Assembly (NCBI GenBank): GCA_043497085.1
Contig: JBIEKI010000001.1
Length of the DNA: 64,000 bases
Strand: one strand, 5' to 3'
Source: Thalassobacillus sp043497085
Lineage (GTDB): Bacteria > Bacillota > Bacilli > Bacillales > Halobacillaceae
Positions 8,938-18,170 of this stretch are shown here, piece by piece. The number at the start of each line of letters is the position of its first letter. Position 1 is the first letter of the stretch. The position numbers and the translations under genes are program-made. A model generated the notes under the pieces. It was given only the letters and a program-made list of their open reading frames with translations, made no database searches and was not told where the DNA came from.

Positions 8938-10410
8938 TCATGTCTCCAATTTTTTGTGACTGTTGATACTGATTATATACCCAATCAATAGATAGTAATA
9001 CAGGGTGAATGTTTTGTCTTCAAGAATATTATAAAACAATCCAGCGACAAGCATGGCCGCTGTCATGGCAAGCCCGAGATTTCGCATAAGGGAATTGGGA
9101 TAGCGAAACAGCTTGCCTATTAAAAAGGCCAGAAACGTGAGAAATAATAACGTACCTACTATTCCTGTTTCGACTAGAATCTCGATATACTGGTTATCGG
9201 TGTATAAGTTATCCGGCACCCCATATTCTTCATAAATCGGAGATGGGTAGCTTTTCGTAGCTGAATCTCCATAGGTAGCGAACCCGGTGCCGATGAAAGG
9301 GTGGTCAAGAAAGATTTCGATTCCTTTAAAAACGACATACAACCTTCCCCATTCAAGGCTGGATTGTAAGGTGGCACTGGAGAACATCTCCTGGAAGCGT
9401 TCAATGAACACGTTATTTTGCTTTTTTGTCTTCGAAGTGGCACTCTCTTCGGTAGTCTTCTTAATCTCAGATGTTTCAGGCTGATTTGACTCTTGCTGAA
9501 AAAAACCGCTTTCCTGAATGTAATCCACTGCTGTCACAACAGGATAGTAGATGAGAGCGAATGCCACAATTCCGTAGATGAATACGGGTACAATAGAGCG
9601 CCATTTTTTCTGGAAGAAAAGAAAGACCAGGAAACCGAATCCGAAGGCGAGAATCGTCCCGCGGGAATAGGTCAATAAAAAGGCACCCAGGATGACTATC
9701 CGAAGGAATGGCAGCAATTTGTACCAGCGTATCATATCGGGTTTTAAATAAAAGCTCATGAAAAATACGATGATTAAATAGGTAGCAAGCACATTAGGGT
9801 TGCCGATCAGTCCATAAATTCGCATTGCGTTCGCAGAAGCGAGGTTCCAGTTTTCCCATGTTTCAGGTAACAGCCAATGCCGCAAGGAGATTTTTTCGAT
9901 CAGTCCGTGGACACTCAACAAGGTTGCAACAGCGAGGGAAACGGAAATGGCAGCTTTGATATCCCGCTTTTCCCATGGGAATGCACTTGCAATATAAATA
10001 AGTAAAAACATGATTAAAAAGGCACGGACCTGGAAGATACCTGCGACCAGTGATATACCGGTGAATAAACCGGAAAAGAATCCGACCCCGAGCATCAGGA
10101 TGAAAAAGATAGTGAACAGATAGTTGCGTCTTAATTGTTCGATAGACGGTCGAGCAAAGATAAGGGTCATGAAAAAAAGGAGGATGATAATCAGATCCCC
10201 CAAATAGAGCAATCCTCCATTCACTTCAGTAAGAAACGGGCGTAATGGAAAGAATACCAGTAAGAAAAGCCAGCCATTCTTTACATAAAAATAACTTGTC
10301 ACCAGGATGATTCCTGTTATGATATAACCAAAAAGTGGGGAAGGGAATAAAAGCGCCAGCCCCAGCAGCCCAATATGTAAAAGTAGCAGTCGATAATCAA
10401 ATGGTTTCAA
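8938..10410 (-). CDS. O-antigen ligase/polymerase-like membrane protein
   Basis: About 490 residues with some 10-12 hydrophobic segments. A Wzy_C/O-antigen-ligase core contains LLTYSRGTILAFGFGFLVFL, and a long extracytoplasmic loop rich in Glu, Lys and Thr (near 310-350) is followed by HPFIGTGFATYGDS, a typical ligase-loop feature. Such proteins polymerise or transfer lipid-linked glycans at the outer face of the membrane. Start: an ATG at 10449 has no ribosome-binding site, whereas GGGGTGAG stands 5 bases before the TTG at 10410, which is preferred. It is the first gene of the leftward operon and divergent from the TagA-like gene. Confidence 0.8.
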   Translation of the reverse strand: MKPFDYRLLLLHIGLLGLALLFPSPLFGYIITGIILVTSYFYVKNGWLFLLVFFPLRPFLTEVNGGLLYLGDLIIILLFFMTLIFARPSIEQLRRNYLFTIFFILMLGVGFFSGLFTGISLVAGIFQVRAFLIMFLLIYIASAFPWEKRDIKAAISVSLAVATLLSVHGLIEKISLRHWLLPETWENWNLASANAMRIYGLIGNPNVLATYLIIVFFMSFYLKPDMIRWYKLLPFLRIVILGAFLLTYSRGTILAFGFGFLVFLFFQKKWRSIVPVFIYGIVAFALIYYPVVTAVDYIQESGFFQQESNQPETSEIKKTTEESATSKTKKQNNVFIERFQEMFSSATLQSSLEWGRLYVVFKGIEIFLDHPFIGTGFATYGDSATKSYPSPIYEEYGVPDNLYTDNQYIEILVETGIVGTLLFLTFLAFLIGKLFRYPNSLMRNLGLAMTAAMLVAGLFYNILEDKTFTLYYYLLIGYIISINSHKKLET

Positions 10411-10549
10411 AAATCTCACCCCAATCATTATTTTGTTCTTATCACACATATATAATGTAGCTCATGAATTTTATGCTCGTTTAAACACTTCTTTATAATT
10501 TGATTACATTTTACTAAAATTATGTAAATTTAGCGAAAGGTTGCTTGTC

Positions 10550-11284
10550 ATGAATAAATTTACCAGTTATGTTTCCATTAAAGGAATTCCATTCATCGAT
10601 ATTACACAGGAAGAATTATTGAAAAATCATCTTTACCCAGCGCTAGATAACAAAGGGAAAAACTTCGTCGTCACCGCTAACCCTGAAATCGTGATGGCTG
10701 CTGAATCAGACCTGGAATATAAATACATCCTCCAGCAGGAAGCCGATTATGTGGTCGCAGACGGCATCGGTATCATTATTGCCTCAAAAATCATAAAAAA
10801 ACCGTTACCGGAACGAATCCCCGGGTATGATTTAATGCTTGAGCTGCTAGACTATGGTAATAAGAAAAAACTGAGATGTTATTTGCTGGGAGCGACAGAT
10901 AAAGTGGCTGACAAAGCGGCTGACAACATTAAAAAGGCTTATCCTAATCTTGATATTTGCGGATATCATCATGGTTATTTCGATGATGATGACGAATCGA
11001 TATTAGAAGAAATTAAATCCGTTACTCCTGATTTGATATTTGTAGCGCTCGGTTTCCCGCGCCAGGAAAAATGGATCACAAAAGCGGTTAAGCAACTGGA
11101 CCATGGTCTCTTGATGGGGGTAGGAGGAAGTCTCGATGTCTGGGCCGGAGAAATGAAACGTGCTCCCAAGTTGTGGCAGCGTTTGAATCTGGAGTGGCTG
11201 TACCGGCTGATCAAACGTCCATCCCGCTGGAAGCGAATGCTTCAGCTGCCGCGGTTTCTCTGGCATATTATCCGAAAAAAATAA
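10550..11284 (+). CDS. WecG/TagA/CpsF-family glycosyltransferase
   Basis: GT26 glycosyltransferase of 244 residues, related to TagA, which adds ManNAc to undecaprenyl-PP-GlcNAc in wall teichoic acid synthesis. Family signatures are TANPEIVMAA, DYVVADGIGI (the active-site Asp region), the Rossmann stretch YLLGATDKV, and VALGFPRQEKW followed by GVGGSLDVWAG. AAAGG lies 9 bases before the ATG at 10550, making it a better start than the TTG at 10541. The basic C-terminal tail (RPSRWKRMLQLPRFLWHI) matches the membrane-contacting appendage of TagA. The partner gene follows after 26 bases. The sugar is not determinable; a teichoic-acid-like or other surface polymer is likely. Confidence 0.88.
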   Translation: MNKFTSYVSIKGIPFIDITQEELLKNHLYPALDNKGKNFVVTANPEIVMAAESDLEYKYILQQEADYVVADGIGIIIASKIIKKPLPERIPGYDLMLELLDYGNKKKLRCYLLGATDKVADKAADNIKKAYPNLDICGYHHGYFDDDDESILEEIKSVTPDLIFVALGFPRQEKWITKAVKQLDHGLLMGVGGSLDVWAGEMKRAPKLWQRLNLEWLYRLIKRPSRWKRMLQLPRFLWHIIRKK

Positions 11285-11310
11285 AGTCCGTAGAAACGAG
11301 GGTATCAATA

Positions 11311-12411
11311 ATGAAAGTGCTTCATTTAAATGCAGGCAATGAAACAGGAGGCGGCATGTTCCATATCCTTTCCCTTCTCAACCAACTCGATCGGGAAAGT
11401 TTTGTCCTCGGGGTATGTGAAGAAGGGGAAATGCTTAAACGCGCCCGTGAACTTGGTATCCGCACGGTTGTGTTCCGGCAAAGCCGCCAGCTGGACTTGC
11501 GTGTAATGAAAAAGCTGAGGCACTACATAAAGGAAGAGAATATTGATATCATTCATACCCATGGCCCCCGGGCGAATGTGATTGTCCATGCTATGAAGCA
11601 CTGGCTGGATATCCCCTGGGTCGTCACGGTGCACAGCGACCCAAGGGATGATTTCATGGGCAAGGGTTTGAAAGGCAACCTGATGCGCCGGTTGCAGCAA
11701 AGGACGATTCGCTCGGCTGACCACTGTATCGCAATTTCGGAGCGGTTCAAAAAAGTTCTGCTCGATTTTTCTATACCACAAGAAAAGATTACGACTATAC
11801 TGAATGGCCTGGATTTTGATTATCAGATGGAGCGGCCTTACACACGAGAAGAGCTCGGGTTTCAGGAGACCGACTTTTTGGTAGTGATGGTCGCCAGGCT
11901 CGAACCGGTCAAACAGCACGCACTTGCATTTGTAGCTTTCCGGGAAGTTCTGAAAAAATATCCTAAGTGTAAGCTGGTACTGGTCGGGGACGGTCCAGAA
12001 CGTAATAACCTTGTGAATCTAGCGAGTAAATTGCACATGGAAGAGGCAATTTATTTCCTCGGCCACCGTAACGATGTCGATCGTATTTTGCCGATGATGG
12101 ATGTAGAACTGTTGACCTCAAAAAGCGAAAGCTTCCCGCTTGTTTTACTCGAAGCGGCCCGGGCGGAAGTACCTGTCATCAGCACCGACGTCGGAGGTGT
12201 AAAACAGCTGGTGCTTTCGGAAGAATACGGATGGCTGGTACAGGACTTGAGTAAGAATTCAATTGCAGTGGCAATTGCAGAGGCGGTTGAATGGAAAGAA
12301 GAAGGGAAGCTCAAAGGGGTCGGGGAAGCATTACATAATCACGCAGCAGCCAATTTCTCCATTGATCAATTCGCCTCCCAAGTACAGAGTGTTTATAAAA
12401 AATTGCATTAA
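11311..12411 (+). CDS. GT4-family glycosyltransferase
   Basis: GT-B glycosyltransferase of 366 residues. It has an N-terminal MKVLHLNAGNETGGGMFH loop, DIIHTHGPRANV, the C-terminal donor-site segment VMVARLEPVKQ, LVGDGPERNN, and the E-x7-E motif SKSESFPLVLLEAARAEVPV. The start at 11311 has GAGGG seven bases upstream; an in-frame extension into the previous gene is rejected because it has no ribosome-binding site. It forms a two-gene rightward unit with the TagA-like gene and ends 10 bases before a strong hairpin. It probably adds the next sugar of the same surface polymer. Confidence 0.87.
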   Translation: MKVLHLNAGNETGGGMFHILSLLNQLDRESFVLGVCEEGEMLKRARELGIRTVVFRQSRQLDLRVMKKLRHYIKEENIDIIHTHGPRANVIVHAMKHWLDIPWVVTVHSDPRDDFMGKGLKGNLMRRLQQRTIRSADHCIAISERFKKVLLDFSIPQEKITTILNGLDFDYQMERPYTREELGFQETDFLVVMVARLEPVKQHALAFVAFREVLKKYPKCKLVLVGDGPERNNLVNLASKLHMEEAIYFLGHRNDVDRILPMMDVELLTSKSESFPLVLLEAARAEVPVISTDVGGVKQLVLSEEYGWLVQDLSKNSIAVAIAEAVEWKEEGKLKGVGEALHNHAAANFSIDQFASQVQSVYKKLH

Positions 12412-12421
12412 TACCAATACT

Positions 12422-12459
12422 ACCCCGGAGCCCTCCAAATTTTTGTGGGTCTCCGGGGT
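12422..12459. terminator. GC-rich hairpin, unit 'a' of a recurring pair
   Basis: Arms ACCCCGGAG and CTCCGGGGT enclose CCCTCCAAATT-like sequence and are followed by GTTTTC. It ends the glycosyltransferase pair. The same unit recurs near 38030, 39294 and 41056, and partly at 14130. Confidence 0.75.
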
Positions 12460-12470
12460 GTTTTCGTTCA

Positions 12471-12510
12471 CACTCCAGGTCCTCCAGATATTGGATACCC
12501 ATACCCTTAA
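12471..12510. repeat. Degenerate hairpin, unit 'b' of the recurring pair
   Basis: The left half CTCCAGGTCCTCCAGATAT matches the hairpins at 38081 and 39343 closely, but the right arm has decayed (TGGATACCCATACCC). It lies about 12 bases after unit 'a', the same order and spacing as at the other two loci. Confidence 0.6.
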
Positions 12511-12541
12511 CACTAAATTGTAATGTGGATGCTCGACAAAA

Positions 12542-12552
12542 TGTGCTATAAT
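12542..12552 (+). promoter_or_regulatory. Extended -10 promoter of the beta-propeller gene
   Basis: TGTGCTATAAT gives an extended -10 with a consensus TATAAT, 65 bases before the start codon; no clear -35 is visible. Confidence 0.5.
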
Positions 12553-12617
12553 ATGCACCGTACTTAGAAGTGTAAATATTTTGTCATTATATTTTTATGA
12601 ATTAAGGAGTGAAAAGA

Positions 12618-14114
12618 ATGCGAAAGATGAGGCAGAATGGATTATTGGCAGCCTTCCTGGCTATCTCATTACTTATAACACCCGTACAGGCAAGTGCTGC
12701 ATTTGGTCCGGATGCATGGCATGAGTATCGTCTTAAGGACGATAAGAATGCGGTATACAATCAGGAAGGTGTAGAGCCACTGGAAGCAAAAACGTTTAAA
12801 ACAGCAGATGAGGTTCGTGCTACACCAGTCGTGGCAGGTGACAAACTGTTTGTCGGCAACCACAATTCTGGTGATCTGTTTGCGTTTGATGTTAATAGTG
12901 GCGAAGAGCTGTGGCGAAGCAAGGCCCCTAACTGGATTCATTCCGAAATGATTTATAACGAAGGTACAGTGTTTGTTGGATTCGGTAACCGTTTCTTCCA
13001 GGGAGATGGTACCCGCGGAACTGAGGAAAGCGGTGTGTTAGCGTTAGATGCGGAAACCGGAGAAACAAAATGGAAATTTAATACCAAAGGCGAAGTGATG
13101 CCTACCCCAACCTTCAAAGATGGTTATGTGTATGCTGCTACAGGTGACGACCATCTTTATAAAATTGATGCCGAAACTGGTGAGTCAGACACAAAGGTGA
13201 ACCTGGGCCACACAGTAAGTATGTCATCACCGAACATCGTTGGTGACCAGTTGTTCGTCGGGGGGAGCGGGCCATTGCCATATGCCTTCACTTCTGTTGA
13301 TCTTACTACAGACAAAATCAAATGGCAGACTGAGTTTAAAAACGTTTATGCCGGACTGGATGATGTTCCGCCTGCGGTAGACCAAGGGATTGTCGTGACA
13401 ACAGCTCTGGAAGAGGCAACCCCGATTCGCTTGAAGCAAGTATACGATCGGGATGGTGTTGTTGAAGTCTACAAAGAAGCTATCAAAGGTTTCTTTGGTG
13501 GAGGAGGCTTCATCAATGAACGTGAAAAGCATCCCAGACACAAGATTTACGCAATGGATGCAAAGACTGGTGAAGTAATTTGGGAAGATAGTCTTGGCAT
13601 TGGTGAATTTGTAAAGAACAACAAGTCAGGTGCTCCCATCATCTACGAAGGCAAAATTTATGTAGGAAGTCCAATCACTAAAAAGTTTTATGCCTATGAT
13701 TTGAAATCTGGCAAGCGGCTCTGGGAGTTCAACAACACGGTTATGAAAGCACCACCAGTAGCGGATGACGGAGTCGTTTACTTTTCTAATGCCAAAGGCT
13801 TTGTCCATGCAATGGATGCAGAAACGGGAGAAGAATTAGGACGAAAGAAACTTGGCGGTACATTGGCTCCTTCAGGTCCGATCATTATGAATGACACCTT
13901 AATTGTTGGAAGTCAGGACAGTAATGTGTATGCATTGCCGACCGAGGATATCAAAAATGCTTCTGACGAATTTAACGTGCCAGTGGCTAAAGAAAAAAGT
14001 CAAATCAGCTATTTCACATTTGTTTATGGTATTCCGATTTTGTTGTTCGCTTTACTAATAGCAGCACTAGTATTTGGAATCAGGAAAATCAAAAGAGTGA
14101 ATACTGCCAGTTGA
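12618..14114 (+). CDS. Secreted, membrane-anchored PQQ-type beta-propeller protein
   Basis: A 498-residue extracytoplasmic protein. It has a signal peptide (about 1-28, LLITPVQASAA), repeated PQQ/BamB-like blades marked by AFDVNSGEELWR, ALDAETGETKWKF, KIDAETGES, AMDAKTGEVIWE, AYDLKSGKRLWEF and AMDAETGEELGRK, and one C-terminal transmembrane helix (about 467-488) followed by basic residues. No PQQ-enzyme catalytic residues are evident, so it is probably a scaffold or binding protein on the outer face of the membrane. The ATG at 12618 has AAGGAG at correct spacing; the GTG at 12609 overlaps that box. It has its own promoter and terminator. Confidence 0.82.
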   Translation: MRKMRQNGLLAAFLAISLLITPVQASAAFGPDAWHEYRLKDDKNAVYNQEGVEPLEAKTFKTADEVRATPVVAGDKLFVGNHNSGDLFAFDVNSGEELWRSKAPNWIHSEMIYNEGTVFVGFGNRFFQGDGTRGTEESGVLALDAETGETKWKFNTKGEVMPTPTFKDGYVYAATGDDHLYKIDAETGESDTKVNLGHTVSMSSPNIVGDQLFVGGSGPLPYAFTSVDLTTDKIKWQTEFKNVYAGLDDVPPAVDQGIVVTTALEEATPIRLKQVYDRDGVVEVYKEAIKGFFGGGGFINEREKHPRHKIYAMDAKTGEVIWEDSLGIGEFVKNNKSGAPIIYEGKIYVGSPITKKFYAYDLKSGKRLWEFNNTVMKAPPVADDGVVYFSNAKGFVHAMDAETGEELGRKKLGGTLAPSGPIIMNDTLIVGSQDSNVYALPTEDIKNASDEFNVPVAKEKSQISYFTFVYGIPILLFALLIAALVFGIRKIKRVNTAS

Positions 14115-14129
14115 ATAAATACCACACCT

Positions 14130-14163
14130 CGGAGCATCCAGATACTGGAGGCTCCGTTTTTTT
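14130..14163 (+). terminator. Rho-independent terminator of the beta-propeller gene
   Basis: The stem CGGAGCATCCAG / CTGGAGGCTCCG (with one A-G mismatch) is followed by seven T residues. The outer part resembles hairpin unit 'a' found elsewhere in the window. Confidence 0.85.
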
Positions 14164-14412
14164 GCGTTAACCGGTAATCAGGGGGATGCATATCTTAGTA
14201 ATGGATAAGACTTCTATCGTCCTTTTTATACAGGATATGGATTAGCAAAGGTGAATACGGGCTGTTCCCTTAGTAGGAGAGGGATAGCTCGTTTTATTTA
14301 TTTTATGTAACATTTTGTAATAGGGATGAAATGGGCAAATGTATGCGGTAGTTTAATAGATAACAAACATAGAAGTTTGTCGAATCATAAGACCAGGGAG
14401 GAATGAGAAAGT

Positions 14413-15417
14413 TTGGTTTACAAAAATCTGTTTATCAGTTTGTTCGCTTTTTTAATCGTTTTTTCTGGAGGTTTGGGAATTAAAGAAAACACCGCTTCGG
14501 CGTCACAAGTTGATTCGGACACTACTTATTCTTATGAAAGATTAACGAAGGACATCAAGGTATTGGCAGAACGTTATCCTGAAGCGATAACCTATAAGTC
14601 TATTGGAACTTCCCCATATGGCAGAGAACTATGGGCGGTGAAAGTGGGCAGTGGAGAGAAGAATATTCTAGTCAATGGATCCCATCATGCCAGGGAGTGG
14701 CTGACCTCGACACTTAACATGAAAATGGTAGAAGAATATGCGAAGGCTTATTCCAACAACACGACGATTAATGGCTTCCAGGTTCGAACGCTGCTCAACG
14801 ATGTTGCCATCTGGTTCGTCCCCATGGTGAACCCAGATGGTGTGACCCTGCAGCAGCAAGGTTTAAATGCAATGCCGTCTTCTATTCATAATGATCTTAT
14901 CAGAATGAATGACGGAATGAGGGATTTTACACGATGGAAGGCTAATGCTAAAGGGGAAGACTTGAACCGTCAGTACCCGGCAGACTGGGAAAACATCAAG
15001 TACAGCAGTGGCAAACCGTATTATAAGGACTTCAAAGGCTATTATCCAATGCAGGCTAAAGAAGCTCGTCATCTAGCAAGTTTCACGTATGAAACCGGAC
15101 CTCGCTCAACGATTGCTTACCATTCCGCCGGAAGGGTAGTTTACTGGTATTTTAACCAGACAGATGACCACTATGACCGCGATAAGCGTGTAGCAGATAA
15201 CATCAGCCTGATTACCGGCTATCAGCCAGTAAGCCCGCAGCCCAATCCATCAGGCGGCGGCTATACCGATTGGTTCGTTGATGAATTCAAGCGGGTAGGA
15301 CTTACGATCGAAATCGGTGCTTATCCTGGACAACGTCATCTTCCGACCAGTGCTTTCGATCAAGCATGGAACAAAAACAAAATCGTGCCATTACGAATGG
15401 CAGAAAACGCTCGTTAA
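14413..15417 (+). CDS. Secreted M14-family zinc carboxypeptidase
   Basis: Exported metallopeptidase of 334 residues with a signal peptide (about 1-30, ENTASA). The M14 zinc motif is GSHHARE, where the His and Glu would bind Zn. MVNPDGV, a conserved downstream His in AYHSAGR, and TIEIGAYPG carrying the general-base Glu are also present. It lacks the LysM domains of the wall endopeptidase ENP1, so it may be a protein/peptide carboxypeptidase or a gamma-glutamyl-diaminopimelate peptidase. The TTG start at 14413 follows GGGAGG by about 11 bases; no in-frame ATG is better. It is monocistronic and ends in a perfect 16-bp terminator. Confidence 0.86.
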   Translation: MVYKNLFISLFAFLIVFSGGLGIKENTASASQVDSDTTYSYERLTKDIKVLAERYPEAITYKSIGTSPYGRELWAVKVGSGEKNILVNGSHHAREWLTSTLNMKMVEEYAKAYSNNTTINGFQVRTLLNDVAIWFVPMVNPDGVTLQQQGLNAMPSSIHNDLIRMNDGMRDFTRWKANAKGEDLNRQYPADWENIKYSSGKPYYKDFKGYYPMQAKEARHLASFTYETGPRSTIAYHSAGRVVYWYFNQTDDHYDRDKRVADNISLITGYQPVSPQPNPSGGGYTDWFVDEFKRVGLTIEIGAYPGQRHLPTSAFDQAWNKNKIVPLRMAENAR

Positions 15418-15433
15418 GAATAGATAGCTAAAG

Positions 15434-15470
15434 AACCCCGGGACATCCAGAAAATGGATGTCCCGGGGTT
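15434..15470. terminator. Perfect 16-bp GC-rich terminator hairpin
   Basis: AACCCCGGGACATCCA pairs fully with TGGATGTCCCGGGGTT across a 5-base loop and is followed by CCTTGCTTTTATTATT. It separates the carboxypeptidase from the catabolic island. Confidence 0.85.
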
Positions 15471-15537
15471 CCTTGCTTTTATTATTAATCTGTTTATCTA
15501 TGTTCTTTTGCTGATGGGCTTTGGTTTTTTAACCTTG

Positions 15538-15555
15538 TTGGCATGATTATTGCAT
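15538..15555 (+). promoter_or_regulatory. Sigma-54 (-24/-12) promoter 1
   Basis: TTGGCATGATTATTGCAT has the invariant GG (15540-15541) and GC (15552-15553) with the required 12-base register. It lies about 97 bases before the TPP-enzyme start. The AcoR-like activator gene at the end of the island supports it. Confidence 0.88.
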
Positions 15556-15651
15556 TAACTAAGAATAAAAATTTAAAAGGAGGTTGTTGGTTTAATAAGA
15601 ATGCGAAAAATTTTAGTGTAAATTAAATTACTTATTTAAGGAGGAATGGCC

Positions 15652-17367
15652 ATGCATTTAGGTGATGCTTTGGTGAACATGTATACACAGATGACTGTAG
15701 ATACGGTATTTGGGTTGCCGGGGGGACAAAATCTTCCATTATATGATGGAATACACAATAGCGAGGGAAAAGTTAAACACATTTCGTTCCGATCCGAAAA
15801 AAGTGCAGCTTATGCAGCAGTTGCCTATGCACGATTAACTAATAAGATTGGCGTTTGTGATGCGACTGTAGGCCCAGGGTCGGCGGAGTTTACTTCTGCG
15901 CTGGGGGAGGCTTACAATTCCTCTACGCCTATATTTGCTTTGTTTAGTGACTTGCCACTTGATTGGGAGCACTTGCGTGATCGTGGGAATGCTGCGCAAG
16001 GAATGGATCAACTGGAAATGGTAAAACCTTTTACAAAATGGACAGCACGAATAACTAGCGCCAATTCCATGCCTGACTTGGTGCGTAATGCTTTTTTGAA
16101 GGCGGTTTCTGGAAGACCCGGACCTACGGTGCTTTCGGTTCATGAAGATGTATTCCAACAGGAATGGAAAGGAGAATTTCCTAAAATTCCTCAAGAATTA
16201 GGGGCTTTTCCTAGAAATCGTCCCATAGCGGATCGGCAATCTATCAAAAAGGCTGTCGAAATATTATCTATGGCTGAAAAACCAGTGATGATGGTTGGAG
16301 GTGGAGCTATGTTATCTAAGGCAGAGCAGGAAGTAACTGCTTTCGCAGAACATTTTTCTCTTCCAGTGTTACAAACCTTCACCGGCAGGGGAATTATTTC
16401 TGATGGCCATCCGATGTCTATAGGATTAGCAGGAGGTCTTGGAACCTTATCTGCCAAAAGGCTGGCAGAGGAGGCGGATGTTGTATTTTTGGTAGGCTTT
16501 AAATCAGGACAGAACTCTACATTTTACTGGGAGATCCCATCAACGAATCAAACAGTGATTCATTTAGATATCGATGAAACAGAAATCGGCCGAGTGTTTA
16601 ATACGGAAGTTGGCCTAGTAGGGGATGCGAAGTATACGATAAAAGAAATGCTTGAGATTGCACAGAAGATAGAGAAATCCCCGCAATATCCAGTGCGCCT
16701 TAAATGGATCCAGACTGCAAAACAGGGCTGGGAAGATTTTGTTTCAAATGAGTTGGAAAGCAATAACCTTAATGAGCTGAAACCACAGCAGGTCATGAAT
16801 ACTTTAAACCGGGTGGTGGCACCCGAAGATATACTTGTTTGTGATGCCAGCTTTTCCAGTGGCTGGGGTGGTGTTTATTTCAAACATCAAGTGGCAGGAA
16901 GGAAACTTCTGACGCCTCGTGGATTAGCTGGGTTAGGTTTTGGAGTACCGGCCGCAATTGGAGCTTCTGCAGCTATGGAGAACGGTGAAGTATATCTGTT
17001 AGCTGGAGATGGCGGCTTTGGTTATACCATAGGTGAACTTGCCACATTACATGCGTATGGGTTGAAAGTAACCATGATCGTACTTGATAACAAAAACTGG
17101 GGATGGATGGAATGGCTGAATAAATTGAATTATCAAAAGGAATATTTCGACCTCCCTGCGATTGATTTTGCCAGGATATCAGAAGGGTTCGGTTTACATG
17201 GATACAGGGCCAGGAACCAAAAAGAGTTGACAGAAGCGCTCTCGCTTGCGAAAGAATCCGATATTTCATCCGTTATTCATGTAAATACACCACTTTGGGA
17301 AACACCTATCCTCGGCTTTAAAGAAGCTATCGCTAAAAAGCAAAATGAACCGGTCAAATATATGTGA
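15652..17367 (+). CDS. TPP-dependent enzyme of the acetolactate synthase/decarboxylase family
   Basis: A 571-residue cytoplasmic thiamine-diphosphate enzyme with the three family domains: pyrimidine-binding (1-170, catalytic Glu in FRSEKSAAYAA), a central domain (about 190-320), and a PP-binding domain (about 370-550, GDGGFGYTIGELATL then LDNKNWG as the Mg/TPP motif). It probably decarboxylates a 2-oxo acid, or forms or cleaves a C-C bond; the substrate is unknown. No regulatory subunit is present, so anabolic acetolactate synthase is unlikely. The ATG at 15652 sits 7 bases after AAGGAGG; the ATG at 15646 is too close. It is transcribed from sigma-54 promoter 1 together with the following SDR gene. 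Confidence 0.83.
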   Translation: MHLGDALVNMYTQMTVDTVFGLPGGQNLPLYDGIHNSEGKVKHISFRSEKSAAYAAVAYARLTNKIGVCDATVGPGSAEFTSALGEAYNSSTPIFALFSDLPLDWEHLRDRGNAAQGMDQLEMVKPFTKWTARITSANSMPDLVRNAFLKAVSGRPGPTVLSVHEDVFQQEWKGEFPKIPQELGAFPRNRPIADRQSIKKAVEILSMAEKPVMMVGGGAMLSKAEQEVTAFAEHFSLPVLQTFTGRGIISDGHPMSIGLAGGLGTLSAKRLAEEADVVFLVGFKSGQNSTFYWEIPSTNQTVIHLDIDETEIGRVFNTEVGLVGDAKYTIKEMLEIAQKIEKSPQYPVRLKWIQTAKQGWEDFVSNELESNNLNELKPQQVMNTLNRVVAPEDILVCDASFSSGWGGVYFKHQVAGRKLLTPRGLAGLGFGVPAAIGASAAMENGEVYLLAGDGGFGYTIGELATLHAYGLKVTMIVLDNKNWGWMEWLNKLNYQKEYFDLPAIDFARISEGFGLHGYRARNQKELTEALSLAKESDISSVIHVNTPLWETPILGFKEAIAKKQNEPVKYM

Positions 17368-17403
17368 GTTTGCCAATTGTTAACCGAAAGGGAGGGGGAA
17401 TAA

Positions 17404-18150
17404 ATGAATCATCAACTAGCGGTAGTGACGGGAGCCGCGCGTGGAATAGGGAAAGGGATTGCTGAAGTGCTTGCACACCATCATATACATGTCGTGATGG
17501 TAGATAAGGATGAATCCTTAGTTAAAAAAGCCAGTAATGAAATAGGTTCCTATACATCAGCTTATTGTTGTGATGTTTCTATCTTCGAATCTATTAATAC
17601 TATGGTCTATGAAGTGAAGCAGAAATATGGCCGAATAGATATATTAGTAAATAACGCTGGTATTTCCCCAAAAAGAAACGGCGTAAAAGTTCCAATATAT
17701 GAAATGGATCCCTCTGAGTGGCAACAGGTGATAGACGTTAACTTGACAGGTACATTTAATTGTACGAGAGCAATTGCTCCCTATATGATGGATAGAAACT
17801 ATGGGAGGATTATCAACATGTCCTCAATTGCGGCGAAAAGCTTTATTTCTGTTTCAGGCGGGCATTACGCATCAACGAAAGCAGGTATCATTGGGTTTAC
17901 AAAGGCAGCTGCAGGAGAGTTGGCTCCATATGGCATTACTGTGAACGCACTTGCACCGGGACGTATACAAACTGAAATGATGGATGAAGTAGATACAGAT
18001 TCAAATAATCTCATTCTTTCTCAAATTGCTTCTGGAAAATTTGGAAAAGCAGAGGATGTCGGTGCTGCTGTCGAATTTCTGGCTAGTGAAAAAGCCAACT
18101 ATATCACAGGTACGGTATTAAATATCGATGGCGGTTGGGTCATGGCCTAA
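17404..18150 (+). CDS. Short-chain dehydrogenase/reductase
   Basis: Classical SDR of 248 residues. NAD(P)-binding TGAARGIGKG lies near residue 10, followed by VNNAGIS, catalytic Ser in MSSIAAK and YASTK (Tyr and Lys), and the C-terminal ITGTVLNIDGGW. An Asp at the end of beta-2 (MVDKDE) suggests NAD(H) preference. A GGGAGGGGG box precedes the ATG. It lies 36 bases after the TPP-enzyme gene and is followed by a terminator, so the two form one sigma-54 transcript. Its substrate is presumably related to that of the TPP enzyme. Confidence 0.87.
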   Translation: MNHQLAVVTGAARGIGKGIAEVLAHHHIHVVMVDKDESLVKKASNEIGSYTSAYCCDVSIFESINTMVYEVKQKYGRIDILVNNAGISPKRNGVKVPIYEMDPSEWQQVIDVNLTGTFNCTRAIAPYMMDRNYGRIINMSSIAAKSFISVSGGHYASTKAGIIGFTKAAAGELAPYGITVNALAPGRIQTEMMDEVDTDSNNLILSQIASGKFGKAEDVGAAVEFLASEKANYITGTVLNIDGGWVMA

Positions 18151-18170
18151 TAACAACAGAAGATGATTAT

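Noticed and set aside
11326..11919. A 197-codon leftward open frame
   Set aside because: It lies wholly antisense to the GT4 gene at 11311 and has no motif or ribosome-binding site.
15652..17367. TPP enzyme as biosynthetic acetolactate synthase (ilvB)
   Set aside because: No regulatory subunit or ilv/leu genes are nearby, and it is under a sigma-54 promoter in a catabolic island.
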